From the NCBI GenBank assembly GCA_913055655.1, contig CAJXKA010000001.1:434001-498000 (forward strand): DNA of 64,000 bases. Reading direction: 5' to 3'. A program made the position numbers and the translations under genes. Positions 24,832 to 33,189 of the stretch are shown piece by piece. Numbering within the stretch: the first letter of the stretch is position 1; each line of letters begins with the position of its first letter. The stretch comes from an uncultured Oceanospirillales bacterium. Its GTDB lineage: Bacteria > Pseudomonadota > Gammaproteobacteria > Xanthomonadales > SZUA-36. Below the pieces are notes generated by a model. It saw nothing but the letters and a program-made list of their open reading frames with translations. It was not told where the DNA came from and searched no databases.

Positions 24832-27222
24832 ATGAGCGTCAAAGACATTTACGAGACCATGGATTACGGGCCGGCGCCGGAATCGTCCGACCTGGCCGAA
24901 GCCTGGCTGGACGAACGCGATCGCCGCCTGGGCCATTTCATCGACGGCGACTGGCACGACCCGGCCACCGGCAACTGGTTCGAAACCCGGTCACCGGCGC
25001 GTGACGCGGTCCTGGCGGAGGTCGCCGACGGCGAGGCCAAAGATGTCGCCGCCGCCGTCGCCGCCGCGAAGGCTGCGCAGCCCGCCTGGGCCGCGCTGGA
25101 TGGGTTCGAGCGCGCCAGGTATCTCTACGCCATCGCCCGGCGGGTGCAGAAGCACGCCCGGCTGCTGTCCGTGCTCGAGGCGCTGGACAACGGCAAGCCG
25201 ATTCGTGAAACGCGCGACATCGACATCCCGCTGGTCGCGCGGCACTTCTACCATCACGCCGGCTGGGCGCAGTTGATGGACACGGAACTGCCGGGCTACG
25301 AGCCGCTGGGGGTGGTCGGGCAGATTATTCCGTGGAATTTCCCGCTGCTGATGGCCGCCTGGAAAGTCGCACCGGCGCTGGCCATGGGCAATACCGTGGT
25401 GCTCAAGCCGGCCGAGTACACGCCGGTCACCGCCGCCGTGCTGGCGGAAATCTGTCGTGATGCGGGGCTGCCTCCCGGGGTTTTCAACGTCGTGTTGGGC
25501 GACCACAAGGCCGGCCAGGCGCTGGTCGAACACCCCGATGTCGCCAAGATCGCCTTTACCGGCTCCACCGAGGTCGGCCGCCTGCTGCGCCGCGCCACGG
25601 CCGGCACCGGTAAAAAACTGACGCTCGAGTTGGGCGGCAAGTCGCCGTTTATCGTGTACGAGGATGCCGACCTGGACAGCGTAGTGGAAGGCCTGGTCGA
25701 CGCGATCTGGTTCAACCAGGGCCAGGTGTGCTGCGCCGGTTCCCGCCTGCTGGTGCAGGAGTCGGTCGCCGAGCCGTTGCTGGAGAAAGTGCGAGCCCGG
25801 ATGGCCAAACTGGTGGTCGGCGATTCGCTCGACAAGAGCATCGATATCGGCGCCGTGGTCGATCCCGTACAGCACGAGCGGATTACCGAATTGGTGGCGC
25901 TGGGCCGGGAGGAGGGTGCCGAGGTCTGGCAGCCCGACACGCCGATGCCCACCAATGGCTGTTTCTATCCGCCAACACTTTTGACCGGCGTCGAGCCGGC
26001 GGCGACCCTGGCACAGGAGGAAATCTTCGGGCCGGTGCTGGTCAGCATGACGTTCCGCACCCCGGCGGAATCCGTACAGCTGGCCAACAACAGCCGTTAC
26101 GGCCTGGCGGCAAGCGTCTGGACCGAGAACGTCAACCTGGCGCTGGATATCGCACCGAAGATCAAGGCCGGCACCGTGTGGGTGAACTGCACGAACATGT
26201 TCGACGCGGCCTCGGGTTTCGGCGGCTATCGTGAATCGGGCTTCGGCCGCGAGGGCGGCAAGGAAGGCCTCTACGAGTACGTGAAGCCGGCGTGGGAGGC
26301 GAGGCTCAGCGGGAAACCGGCCTACCGCGGCAAAACGCCGGCCGAGCCGGATAAAGGCCAGGACGCGGTTCCTGGTGGCATTGACCGCACGCCCAAGCAC
26401 TACATTGGTGGGCGCCAGCAGCGACCCGATGGGGGGTATTCGATCGCCGTTGCCGATGTCGACGGCCAGGTCGTCGCCGAAGTGCCCCGCGGCAACCGCA
26501 AGGACATTCGCAACGCGGTAGAAGCCGCGTTCAAGTCACCGGGTTGGAGTACGACCACCGCGCACAATCGTGCCCAGGTCCTCTATTACATCGCCGAAAA
26601 CCTGCAGGCGCGTCGTGACGAGTTCACCGGCCTGCTCGCACGCCTCACCGGTGGGGGCAGGAAGCGCGCCCTGCGAGAATTCGACCTGTGCATTCGCCGG
26701 ATTTTTCATTATGCCGCCATGGCCGACAAATACGACGGCCGGGTGCACGCCACGCCGCACCGGAATGTGACGCTGGCGATGCGCGAACCCTTAGGCGTGC
26801 TGGGCGTCGTCGCCCCGGAAGAAGCGGGCTTTATTGGATTCATTTCCACCGTCATGCCGGCGCTGTCGATGGGCAACCGCGTGGTGGCGGTGCCGTCACT
26901 GCGCTACGCACCATTGGCCACCGCGTTCTACCAGGTGCTGGACACCTCTGACCTGCCCGGCGGCGCACTCAACATCGTCACCGGCGAACAGGATGAGCTG
27001 GCGCGCGAGCTGGCGAAGCATTACGGCGTCGAGGGCCTGTGGTACTGGGGCGATGCCGAAACCGGAAAATTCGTCGAAGAAGCCGCCGCGGAATCGATGA
27101 AACGCACCTGGGTGAATCATGGCCGCTTCCATGACTGGTTCGACGCGGACCAGGGGCAGGACGAGGCGTTCCTGCGGCATGCAGTGGAAGTGAAGAACGT
27201 CTGGATACCCTATGGTGAGTAA
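24832..27222 (+). CDS. Two-domain aldehyde dehydrogenase, ALDH16-like
   Basis: 796 residues. The first domain (about 30-500) is a complete ALDH: VVGQIIPWNFPLLMAAWK, Glu266 in LELGGKSPF and Cys300 in FNQGQVCCAGSR. The second (about 520-796) is ALDH-like (REPLGVLGVVAPEEAGF, VMPALSMGNRVVAVPS, LPGGALNIVTG) but lacks both the catalytic Cys motif and ELGGK. A catalytic half plus a degenerate half is the ALDH16 architecture known from vertebrates and some bacteria. With deoC it probably handles acetaldehyde from deoxyribose breakdown. The stop codon lies in the first unit of a heptamer repeat. Confidence 0.9.
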   Translation: MSVKDIYETMDYGPAPESSDLAEAWLDERDRRLGHFIDGDWHDPATGNWFETRSPARDAVLAEVADGEAKDVAAAVAAAKAAQPAWAALDGFERARYLYAIARRVQKHARLLSVLEALDNGKPIRETRDIDIPLVARHFYHHAGWAQLMDTELPGYEPLGVVGQIIPWNFPLLMAAWKVAPALAMGNTVVLKPAEYTPVTAAVLAEICRDAGLPPGVFNVVLGDHKAGQALVEHPDVAKIAFTGSTEVGRLLRRATAGTGKKLTLELGGKSPFIVYEDADLDSVVEGLVDAIWFNQGQVCCAGSRLLVQESVAEPLLEKVRARMAKLVVGDSLDKSIDIGAVVDPVQHERITELVALGREEGAEVWQPDTPMPTNGCFYPPTLLTGVEPAATLAQEEIFGPVLVSMTFRTPAESVQLANNSRYGLAASVWTENVNLALDIAPKIKAGTVWVNCTNMFDAASGFGGYRESGFGREGGKEGLYEYVKPAWEARLSGKPAYRGKTPAEPDKGQDAVPGGIDRTPKHYIGGRQQRPDGGYSIAVADVDGQVVAEVPRGNRKDIRNAVEAAFKSPGWSTTTAHNRAQVLYYIAENLQARRDEFTGLLARLTGGGRKRALREFDLCIRRIFHYAAMADKYDGRVHATPHRNVTLAMREPLGVLGVVAPEEAGFIGFISTVMPALSMGNRVVAVPSLRYAPLATAFYQVLDTSDLPGGALNIVTGEQDELARELAKHYGVEGLWYWGDAETGKFVEEAAAESMKRTWVNHGRFHDWFDADQGQDEAFLRHAVEVKNVWIPYGE

Positions 27223-27328
27223 GCGGTAAGCAGTAAGCAGTAAGCAGTAAGCGGTAAGCAGTAATAAGTCGTTAGTCGTGTGCGGGTTTGGTTTTTTTAC
27301 TGCTTACCGCTTACTGCTCACTGCTCAC
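27219..27328. repeat. Mirror-image heptamer repeats with a 22-bp perfect inverted repeat
   Basis: Six units of GTAAGCA/GTAAGCG (27219-27260) start at the ALDH stop codon. After 40 bases come TGCTTAC, CGCTTAC and two TGCTCAC units (27301-27328). 27243-27264 and 27297-27318 are perfect inverted complements with a 32-base loop containing T-runs. It may act as a large hairpin/terminator between ALDH and the next gene. Confidence 0.9.
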
Positions 27329-27352
27329 CATCACCCAAATTGGAGAACTGAC

Positions 27353-27784
27353 ATGGATTTAATGGAAATGGGCGCGCAGCTGATCTCGGAGAAGCTGGGC
27401 GTCGACGTGGACCCGGCGACCGTGCAGGCGGCACTGTCGGGCGTGCTGGGTGATGGCAAGGGCGGCATCGACCTGTCCCGTGTGGCCGCGCAGATGGCCA
27501 ACAGTGGCAGTTTTGGCAGCGTCCTGGAATCGTGGCTGGGTGACGGTGAAAACCAGCAGATTTCGGCGACCGGTATCGAAGATATTTTCGGCAAGTCGCA
27601 GCTTTCACAGTTGGCCGGCGCGCTGGGCGCCGGCGAAAACGACCTGGCCGGAACGCTGTCGGACGTGCTGCCGCAGATCATGGACAAGGCGAGCCAGGGC
27701 GGGTCGCTGAAAGACGAGTTCGCCGGTGGCCAGGGCGGTGACGTGGGCAGCCTGCTGAATGCGGCGAAGTCGTTTCTTGGGTAG
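27353..27784 (+). CDS. YidB/DUF937 family protein
   Basis: 143 residues starting MDLMEMGAQLISEKLG after a good GGAGAA site. Gly-rich helical repeats (LAGALGAGENDLAGTLSDVLPQIMD; a GGDVGSLLNAAKSFLG tail) match the DUF937/YidB family, whose role is unknown. No signal peptide. The next gene encodes a BON-LysM protein. Confidence 0.8.
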   Translation: MDLMEMGAQLISEKLGVDVDPATVQAALSGVLGDGKGGIDLSRVAAQMANSGSFGSVLESWLGDGENQQISATGIEDIFGKSQLSQLAGALGAGENDLAGTLSDVLPQIMDKASQGGSLKDEFAGGQGGDVGSLLNAAKSFLG

Positions 27785-27844
27785 CGGTGTTTAAAACGCT
27801 ACACTGAATTGGCGCACCCGTTCGCGCCCAACAAGGAGGAAACC

Positions 27845-28417
27845 ATGGGATTGTTCGATTCACTCAAGAAGGCCCTGGGTGGCGGTGCGACACCGTCTGA
27901 AACCGTCAAGGGCCCCAGCCTGGTGTTGCGCGAAGCGGGTATTGACCCTTCCGGTCTCGATTTCGACATCCGCGGTGACGGTAGCCTGGGTGTCAGTGGC
28001 CACGTGGCCAGCCAGGCCGATGCAGACCGAATTGTCGGCTTGCTCGAGGGCATTCCGCAGGTCAGCAGTGTCGACAGCCAACTCGTGGTGGGTGCGCCGC
28101 CGGAGGAACCGGCGCCCGAATCGCCTGCACCGGAGCCGCCGGTGACGTCCGTGGCCGATGTGGCGTCACCCGAGGCCGAACCCGTCAGCGCTGAAGCCGC
28201 GCCTGAAGGCACGGAAGCGCCGGCGGACGTTGACGATGCGGCCGGCGGGCGAACCTACACCGTGCAGTCCGGCGACAGCCTCTGGAAAATTGCCGAGGCC
28301 ATGTACGGCAACGGCGCGAACTACACGGCCATTTTTGAAGCCAATCGCGATCTCCTGGATGACCCGGACAAGATTCATCCGGGGCAGGAGCTGCGAATCC
28401 CGGACCTGGACAACTGA
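27845..28417 (+). CDS. BON-LysM protein (YgaU/Kbp-like)
   Basis: 190 residues. The start MGLFDSLKKALGG has AAGGAGG upstream. A BON domain covers about residues 30-82 (LSVSGHVASQADADRIVGLL-like), followed by a Pro/Glu-rich linker of about 45 residues and a C-terminal LysM (YTVQSGDSLWKIAEAMYG, IHPGQELRIP). The order BON-LysM without a signal peptide is that of E. coli YgaU/Kbp, a cytosolic K+-binding protein. Here the linker is unusually long. Function by analogy only. Confidence 0.85.
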   Translation: MGLFDSLKKALGGGATPSETVKGPSLVLREAGIDPSGLDFDIRGDGSLGVSGHVASQADADRIVGLLEGIPQVSSVDSQLVVGAPPEEPAPESPAPEPPVTSVADVASPEAEPVSAEAAPEGTEAPADVDDAAGGRTYTVQSGDSLWKIAEAMYGNGANYTAIFEANRDLLDDPDKIHPGQELRIPDLDN

Positions 28418-28472
28418 CAGCCGGGTTCGGTTCAACCCAGTCCAATTCCGCGCAAGCGGGGGAGTAAATACC

Positions 28473-28673
28473 ATGTCCATTGCCAAGGTTACCGAGATCA
28501 AGGCGGCATCTTCTGTCAGCTTCGATGACGCGATCAAGAAAGGCATCGCCCGTGCCAACGAGACCCTCGACGAGGTCAAGGGGGCCTGGGTGGCCGGCCA
28601 GGACGTTACGGTCGAAGGCGGCCAGATTACCGAGTACCGTGTGCTGATGAAGGTCACGTTTATCCTCAAATGA
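28473..28673 (+). CDS. Dodecin family flavin-binding protein
   Basis: 66 residues: KVTEIKAASSVSFDDAIKKG, ANETLDEVKGAWVAGQDV and the C-terminal ITEYRVLMKVTFIL are the dodecin fold. Dodecins assemble into 12-mers that store or buffer flavins. ATG 28473 follows GGGGGAG by seven bases. It is 55 bases downstream of the LysM gene and may share its transcript. Confidence 0.9.
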   Translation: MSIAKVTEIKAASSVSFDDAIKKGIARANETLDEVKGAWVAGQDVTVEGGQITEYRVLMKVTFILK

Positions 28674-28729
28674 CGGATTTCGCGTCGGGCCACCCCCTCG
28701 GTCGGCCCTGGTGTCGACCGGTGGACTGA

Positions 28730-30157
28730 GTGGCGCACGCGAGTATTGTCATCCTGACACTGGCCCTGTATTTCACGGGGCTGGTGTTGATTGGCGCCTG
28801 GGCCAGCCGCCGGACCGCCGATCACGAGGATTTCTTCCTGGGCGGGCGGCAACTCGGCCCGTGGGTCGCGGCCATCAGTTACGCGTCCAGCGCCTCTTCG
28901 GCCTGGACGTTGCTTGGTCTCAGTGGCGCCGCCTATGTCATGGGCCCCAGTGTCGTCTGGGTCGCGCTGGGCTCTTACACCGGTATGCTGGTGGCCTGGT
29001 TCTGGATCGGGCCGCGGCTGAATCCGCACAGCCTGGCGCATCGCCAGCTGACGGTCACCGATTTCCTGGCCGGCGAGGCGGGCGGGTCCATGCGATCAGC
29101 CATCGTGGTCACCGCCTCGGTCATCATCATCCTGACGTTCGTGTTCTATGTCGCCGCCCAGTTCCAGGGCGCCGGCAATACCTTTGCCAGCACCTTCGAA
29201 ATGAGCAGCACCGCGGCGGTGCTGCTGGGGGCGGCCATCATCATGGTCTACACGCTGCTGGGTGGGTTCTGGGCCGTCAGCGTCACTGACACGGTGCAGG
29301 GCCTGCTGATGGCGGCCACGGCGGTGTTGTTGCCGGGCGCCGCGCTGGTTGCCGTCGGCGGGCCGGCGGGGCTCATTGAAGGTTTGCGTGCCGCCGGGAC
29401 GCCGGCATTTCTGTCCTGGACCGGGGGCGCCTCGGGCGTCGTCGCCCTGCTGGTGATCGGCGGCGGTCTGGGCATCGGCTTCGGCACCTACGGCCAGCCG
29501 CACCTGCTGGTGCGTTTCATGGCATTAAGGGATATGCGCGCGCTGCGCCAGGCCCGTGCCATCACGATTGCCTGGTACACCATCGTGTTCGCGGGGATGT
29601 GCGTGCTCGGGCTCGCCGGGCGCTTACTGGTGCCCGGTGCGGAGAACCCGGAAACCGTGTTCTTCACCCTGACGACCGACCTGTTCCCGCCCGTGCTCGG
29701 CGCGGTGCTGCTGGCGGCCGTGCTGTCCGCCATCATGTCGACGGCGGACAGCCAGTTACTGGTGGCGGCTTCCGCGGTCGCCCATGACCTGAACCCGGGC
29801 CGCAATGCCGCGGACCGAGCCCTGTGGCGTTCCCGGCTGGCGATCGTCACCATCGTCATCGCGGCCGTCGCGGTGGCATTATTCCTTCCGGAACGGATTT
29901 TCAGCCGCGTGCTGTTTGCCTGGAATGCGCTGGGTGCGGCGTTCGGGCCGGTGGTGTTCCTGCGGCTGGCGGGCAGGTCGCCGGCGCCGGTGGGCGTGCT
30001 GGCCTCGATGCTGGCCGGTTTCACCCTTTCCGTGGTGTTCTACCTGCTGCCCAACGCGCCCGGCGATGCACTGGAGCGACTGGCGCCGTTCGCCATCGCC
30101 CTGGTGATTGCGCTGGCGCTGGGTCGGCAGCCCCCTGAAAAGGAGTCGTATTCATGA
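28730..30157 (+). CDS. Sodium:solute symporter family permease
   Basis: 475 residues from a GTG start. Around 13 transmembrane segments, with the SSS motifs DHEDFFLGGRQLGPWVAAISYASSASSAW at the N terminus and LSAIMSTADSQLLVAASAVAHDL mid-protein; the arrangement is closest to the PutP branch. It overlaps the HMG-CoA lyase gene by ATGA, so the substrate may feed leucine or ketone-body metabolism. That is inference from position. Confidence 0.88.
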   Translation: MAHASIVILTLALYFTGLVLIGAWASRRTADHEDFFLGGRQLGPWVAAISYASSASSAWTLLGLSGAAYVMGPSVVWVALGSYTGMLVAWFWIGPRLNPHSLAHRQLTVTDFLAGEAGGSMRSAIVVTASVIIILTFVFYVAAQFQGAGNTFASTFEMSSTAAVLLGAAIIMVYTLLGGFWAVSVTDTVQGLLMAATAVLLPGAALVAVGGPAGLIEGLRAAGTPAFLSWTGGASGVVALLVIGGGLGIGFGTYGQPHLLVRFMALRDMRALRQARAITIAWYTIVFAGMCVLGLAGRLLVPGAENPETVFFTLTTDLFPPVLGAVLLAAVLSAIMSTADSQLLVAASAVAHDLNPGRNAADRALWRSRLAIVTIVIAAVAVALFLPERIFSRVLFAWNALGAAFGPVVFLRLAGRSPAPVGVLASMLAGFTLSVVFYLLPNAPGDALERLAPFAIALVIALALGRQPPEKESYS

Positions 30158-31062
30158 GCGAGCGAGTCATCGTCAATGACGTCGGACCGCGTGATGGCCT
30201 GCAGAACCAGGCCAAACACCTGTCACCCGGTGAACGGGTCCGCCTGGTGCAGGCGCTGCTGGCGGCCGGCATGGACCACGTCGAGGTCGGGGCATTCGTG
30301 TCCCCGAAGGCCGTGCCCGCCATGGCGGGCGCCGCGGAGATCGTCGCCGCGCTGCAGGGGACGCCGGGTACGTTGTCGGTACTGATCCCGAACATGAAAG
30401 GCTACGAGTTGGCGCTGGCGGCCGGTGCCCGCGTAATGGCCATGGTGGTGTACGCCACCGACGGGATGGCGCGCGCCAATGTCGGCCGTGACCGGGCCGA
30501 GGTGGACGCCGCGACCGCCGAGATTCTCGAGCGGGCGCGCCAGGACGGGGTCAGCGTGCTGACGACCATTTCCGTTTCCTTCGAGTGCCCGTTTGAAGGT
30601 CCGGTCGACCCGCAGGTCGTCCAGGACGCCGCTGACCGCATGCTGGACTGGGGCACGGCGCGATTCATCGTCGCCGACACCATCGGCGCCGCCGCGCCGG
30701 ATGCCGTGGCGTCGATGATGTCGGACATGGTCGGGCGGCATGGCGCAGGGCGCCTGGGCTGCCATTTCCACGACACCCGCGCGCTGGGCCTGGCCAACGT
30801 CTACGCCGCCGCCAACGCCGGCGTTCGCTATTTCGATGCTTCCATCGCCGGGCTGGGCGGTTGCCCGTTCGCGCCCGGCGCGACGGGCAACGTCGCCACC
30901 GAGGATGTCGTGATGCTGCTGGAGCGGCTGGGCCTCGACACGAGCATCGACATGCCGGCGCTGTTGCGCGCGGCCGACCTGGCAAAAGACCTGACCGGAA
31001 CCGCGCCCGGCGGGCGTGCCGGGACCTGGCTGGCGCAGGCCTTTCGGGAGAAGGCTTCGTGA
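30154..31062 (+). CDS. Hydroxymethylglutaryl-CoA lyase
   Basis: 302 residues of the HMGL branch of the DRE-TIM family. It begins VIVNDVGPRDGLQNQ, has VEVGAFVSPKAVPAMAG, and ends with the HMGL signature GLGGCPFAPGATGNVATED containing the catalytic Cys. It cleaves HMG-CoA to acetoacetate and acetyl-CoA in leucine degradation. Other leucine genes (liuABCD) are not in the window; only the upstream symporter is linked. Confidence 0.92.
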   Translation: MSERVIVNDVGPRDGLQNQAKHLSPGERVRLVQALLAAGMDHVEVGAFVSPKAVPAMAGAAEIVAALQGTPGTLSVLIPNMKGYELALAAGARVMAMVVYATDGMARANVGRDRAEVDAATAEILERARQDGVSVLTTISVSFECPFEGPVDPQVVQDAADRMLDWGTARFIVADTIGAAAPDAVASMMSDMVGRHGAGRLGCHFHDTRALGLANVYAAANAGVRYFDASIAGLGGCPFAPGATGNVATEDVVMLLERLGLDTSIDMPALLRAADLAKDLTGTAPGGRAGTWLAQAFREKAS

Positions 31063-31130
31063 ACCGGGCCACGCGTGACGGCAGCACGGTGGCGATTCCC
31101 GACATGGCGTTTGACAAGACCCCGGCGTGA
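31059..31130 (+). CDS. Possible 23-residue coupling peptide
   Basis: A GTG frame overlaps the HMG-CoA lyase stop (GTGA) and ends in a second GTGA overlap with the next gene. The peptide is MNRATRDGSTVAIPDMAFDKTPA. It exactly fills the gap between two genes. No homologue is recognised; it may only couple translation, or be chance. Confidence 0.3.
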   Translation: MNRATRDGSTVAIPDMAFDKTPA

Positions 31131-31726
31131 ACGATCGGCGGCTGTTCTGGGTGGCGGCGGCCGTGCTGGCCCTGATGCTGGCGTGGCGCTGGGATCACCG
31201 CGCCATCGACCATCCCCCGGGGGTGCTCGTGCCGCAGTCGCCGGTTCAGCAGGCGGCCGGAGGCAGCGTGTTCGCCCACGACGATTTCATCCTCACCCGT
31301 CGCGCCACCTTCGAGATTCGCGCGCGCGTGCTCGGTACCGAGCGATACCGGCTGGGCCGCGAGGCCGACCTCTCACCGCTGGACCTGGCGCTGGGCTGGG
31401 GGCCGATGTCGGACAGCGCGGTACTGGACCAGTTGTCGATCTCACAATCCGGGCGCTGGTATCACCTGCGATGGCCATCGGCGGCGCCGTTGGCGGAACA
31501 GGCGATCATGGGACACAGCGGCAATATGCACATGGTGCCGGCCACGTCGTACGAGGCGGGCATCCTGAAAAAGTTGCGCCCGGGGCAGGTCGTGTCGATC
31601 AAGGGGTACCTGGTGGATGTCGACACCGAGGACGGCTGGTATTGGCGAACGTCGCTGAGTCGCGATGACGTGGGCGGCGGGGCCTGCGAGATTGTTTACG
31701 TTGAGTCGGTCATGGTCGAGGGCTGA
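31127..31726 (+). CDS. Hypothetical membrane-anchored protein
   Basis: 199 residues from a GTG start. One N-terminal hydrophobic helix (LFWVAAAVLALMLAWRW) is followed by a mixed alpha/beta domain with aromatic-rich strands (RRATFEIRARVLG, YHLRWPS, GYLVDVDTEDGWYWRTSLSRDD). No known motif is recognised. It is probably anchored in the inner membrane with the domain in the periplasm. Downstream in the symporter-HMG-CoA lyase run; function unknown. Confidence 0.65.
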   Translation: MNDRRLFWVAAAVLALMLAWRWDHRAIDHPPGVLVPQSPVQQAAGGSVFAHDDFILTRRATFEIRARVLGTERYRLGREADLSPLDLALGWGPMSDSAVLDQLSISQSGRWYHLRWPSAAPLAEQAIMGHSGNMHMVPATSYEAGILKKLRPGQVVSIKGYLVDVDTEDGWYWRTSLSRDDVGGGACEIVYVESVMVEG

Positions 31727-31794
31727 CCGGCTGAAGGCCGTGCCGGAACGGCGCCGGGCGCGTATGATTCATCCATTCGATGACCGAGGACGAC

Positions 31795-32316
31795 ATGATG
31801 TTGCAGAAATTGAACCTGTTGATCAGCGCATTCGCGCTGGTCGCATTGCTGGCTTATGCGCCCACAACCCTGCACGCCGACGAGGCGCTGACGGCCGGCG
31901 AAGGTGAGGCAATCCCGATGACGGTTCACAAGAGCCCGACCTGCGGCTGCTGTGTGAAATGGGTCGACCACATGGAAGCCGCCGGTTTCACCGTGGACCT
32001 CAACCACCCGGATGACCTGCTGGCGCTGAAAGACGGCAATGGCATACCGGCGAACAGCCGCTCGTGCCACACCGGCATCACCGGGTCGGGCTACGTGTTC
32101 GAAGGCCACGTGCCGGCAAAGTTCGTGCTCCAGTTCCTGGCTGACCCGCCCGAGGGCGCCATTGGCCTGGCGGTACCGGCGATGCCCCTGGGTAGCCCGG
32201 GAATGGAGGTGGGTGACCGCTTCACGCCGTATGATGTACAGCTGCTGAAAGCGGACGGTACCACCGAAGTGTTTGCGCACGTCGGGACCGCCGCGGAGCA
32301 GTACGCCGGCTCCTGA
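31795..32316 (+). CDS. DUF411 metal-binding periplasmic protein
   Basis: 173 residues; ATG 31795 (or 31798) follows GAGGA. The signal peptide contains LLISAFALVALLAYA. The mature protein opens with VHKSPTCGCCVKWVDHMEAAGF, the CxCC motif of DUF411, and has NSRSCHTG and EGHVP later. DUF411 proteins are often linked to copper or other heavy-metal resistance. Placed just before the arsenic operon, it is plausibly part of a metal-resistance patch. Confidence 0.85.
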   Translation: MMLQKLNLLISAFALVALLAYAPTTLHADEALTAGEGEAIPMTVHKSPTCGCCVKWVDHMEAAGFTVDLNHPDDLLALKDGNGIPANSRSCHTGITGSGYVFEGHVPAKFVLQFLADPPEGAIGLAVPAMPLGSPGMEVGDRFTPYDVQLLKADGTTEVFAHVGTAAEQYAGS

Positions 32317-32370
32317 AGCCAGCGCACAGGTGGATTGCAACTCCGCAGGCATGGCGGGGTTGTTCCGGTT

Positions 32371-32390
32371 TTAATATTCCAATATTCTAG
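32371..32390 (+). promoter_or_regulatory. A+T-rich operator candidate for arsR
   Basis: AATATTC repeats directly (32373-32379, 32381-32387) right before the arsR start, in otherwise GC-rich DNA, and is followed by TAGAAAC. This is where ArsR usually autoregulates. The site is inferred. Confidence 0.45.
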
Positions 32391-32394
32391 AAAC

Positions 32395-32727
32395 ATGGAA
32401 ATGAATAATGCCGTGACGTCACTTTCCGCACTGGCCCAGGAAAGCCGGCTTGAAGCGTTCAGGTTGCTGGTGCGCGCCGGTCCGGAAGGGCTGCCCTCGG
32501 GTGATGTCGCCAGGGCGCTCAACGTGCCGGCGAATACGGTGTCCACGCATCTTTCAATCCTGACGCGGGCGGGCCTGGTCAGTTCCCGGCGCGACGGGCG
32601 CCACGTGATTTACCAGGCCAACCTGGGCGGAATCCGGAAGCTGATCGATTACCTGCTGGCCGATTGCTGCCAGGGCGACCCGGAACTCTGCGGTTCGCTC
32701 CTGGAACAGTTAACTCCCCACTGCTGA
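32395..32727 (+). CDS. arsR: ArsR-family arsenite-responsive repressor
   Basis: 110 residues. Winged helix with LSALAQESRLEAFRLLVRAG, DVARALNVPANTVSTHLSILTRAGLVSSRRDGRHVIYQ. A C-terminal CCQGDPELC may supply metal-sensing thiols, unlike the classical helix-3 CVC of E. coli ArsR, which is absent. It leads arsR-arsC-acr3; ATG 32395 sits next to the putative operator. Confidence 0.88.
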   Translation: MEMNNAVTSLSALAQESRLEAFRLLVRAGPEGLPSGDVARALNVPANTVSTHLSILTRAGLVSSRRDGRHVIYQANLGGIRKLIDYLLADCCQGDPELCGSLLEQLTPHC

Positions 32728-32754
32728 AACAAAGACTCGATGGAGAATGAAGAC

Positions 32755-33177
32755 ATGACCGATTCACCGCGCCGCGTGCTGGTGGTCTGCACCGGCAATT
32801 CCTGCCGTTCCGTGATGGGCGAGGCGCTCATCAACCAGCTCGGCAAAGGTCGATACGTGGCTTTCAGTGCGGGCAGCAAGCCACTGGGCCGGATCAACCC
32901 GGGCGCCATCGAAACACTCCGCCGCCATGGCTTCGACCCGGGTGAGCCGGTCAGTCAGTCCTGGGATGAGTATGCCGACCAGCCTTTCGACCTGGTCATC
33001 ACCGTCTGTGACTCCGCGGGCGCGGAGACCTGCCCGGCGTTTCCCGGCCAGTACGAGCGTAAGCACTGGAGTACCCCGGACCCGTCGCACGTCGAGGGCA
33101 CCGAGGCGGAGAAGATCGCCGCGTTCGATGAAGCGTTCGCGATGCTCCGCCGTCGTGTTGAAAGCGAATTGCTCTGA
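32755..33177 (+). CDS. arsC: Arsenate reductase, thioredoxin-coupled (LMW-PTPase type)
   Basis: 140 residues. The anion loop VCTGNSCRSVMGEAL carries the nucleophilic Cys; the second and third redox cysteines are in VCDSAGAETCPAFPG with the CX7C spacing of the pI258-type enzyme. It reduces arsenate to arsenite. ATG 32755 is preferred because GGAGAATGAAG precedes it; an in-frame ATG at 32740 is also possible. Thirteen bases before acr3. Confidence 0.93.
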   Translation: MTDSPRRVLVVCTGNSCRSVMGEALINQLGKGRYVAFSAGSKPLGRINPGAIETLRRHGFDPGEPVSQSWDEYADQPFDLVITVCDSAGAETCPAFPGQYERKHWSTPDPSHVEGTEAEKIAAFDEAFAMLRRRVESELL

Positions 33178-33189
33178 AGCCCCGGGTTA

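Noticed and set aside
24991-26400. 469-codon minus-strand frame opposite the ALDH gene
   Set aside because: Same shadow effect; the plus strand carries the ALDH motifs throughout.
27219-27328. CRISPR array or phage attachment site
   Set aside because: Units are 7 bp with no spacers, and there is no integrase. The structure is better described as mirrored tandem repeats.
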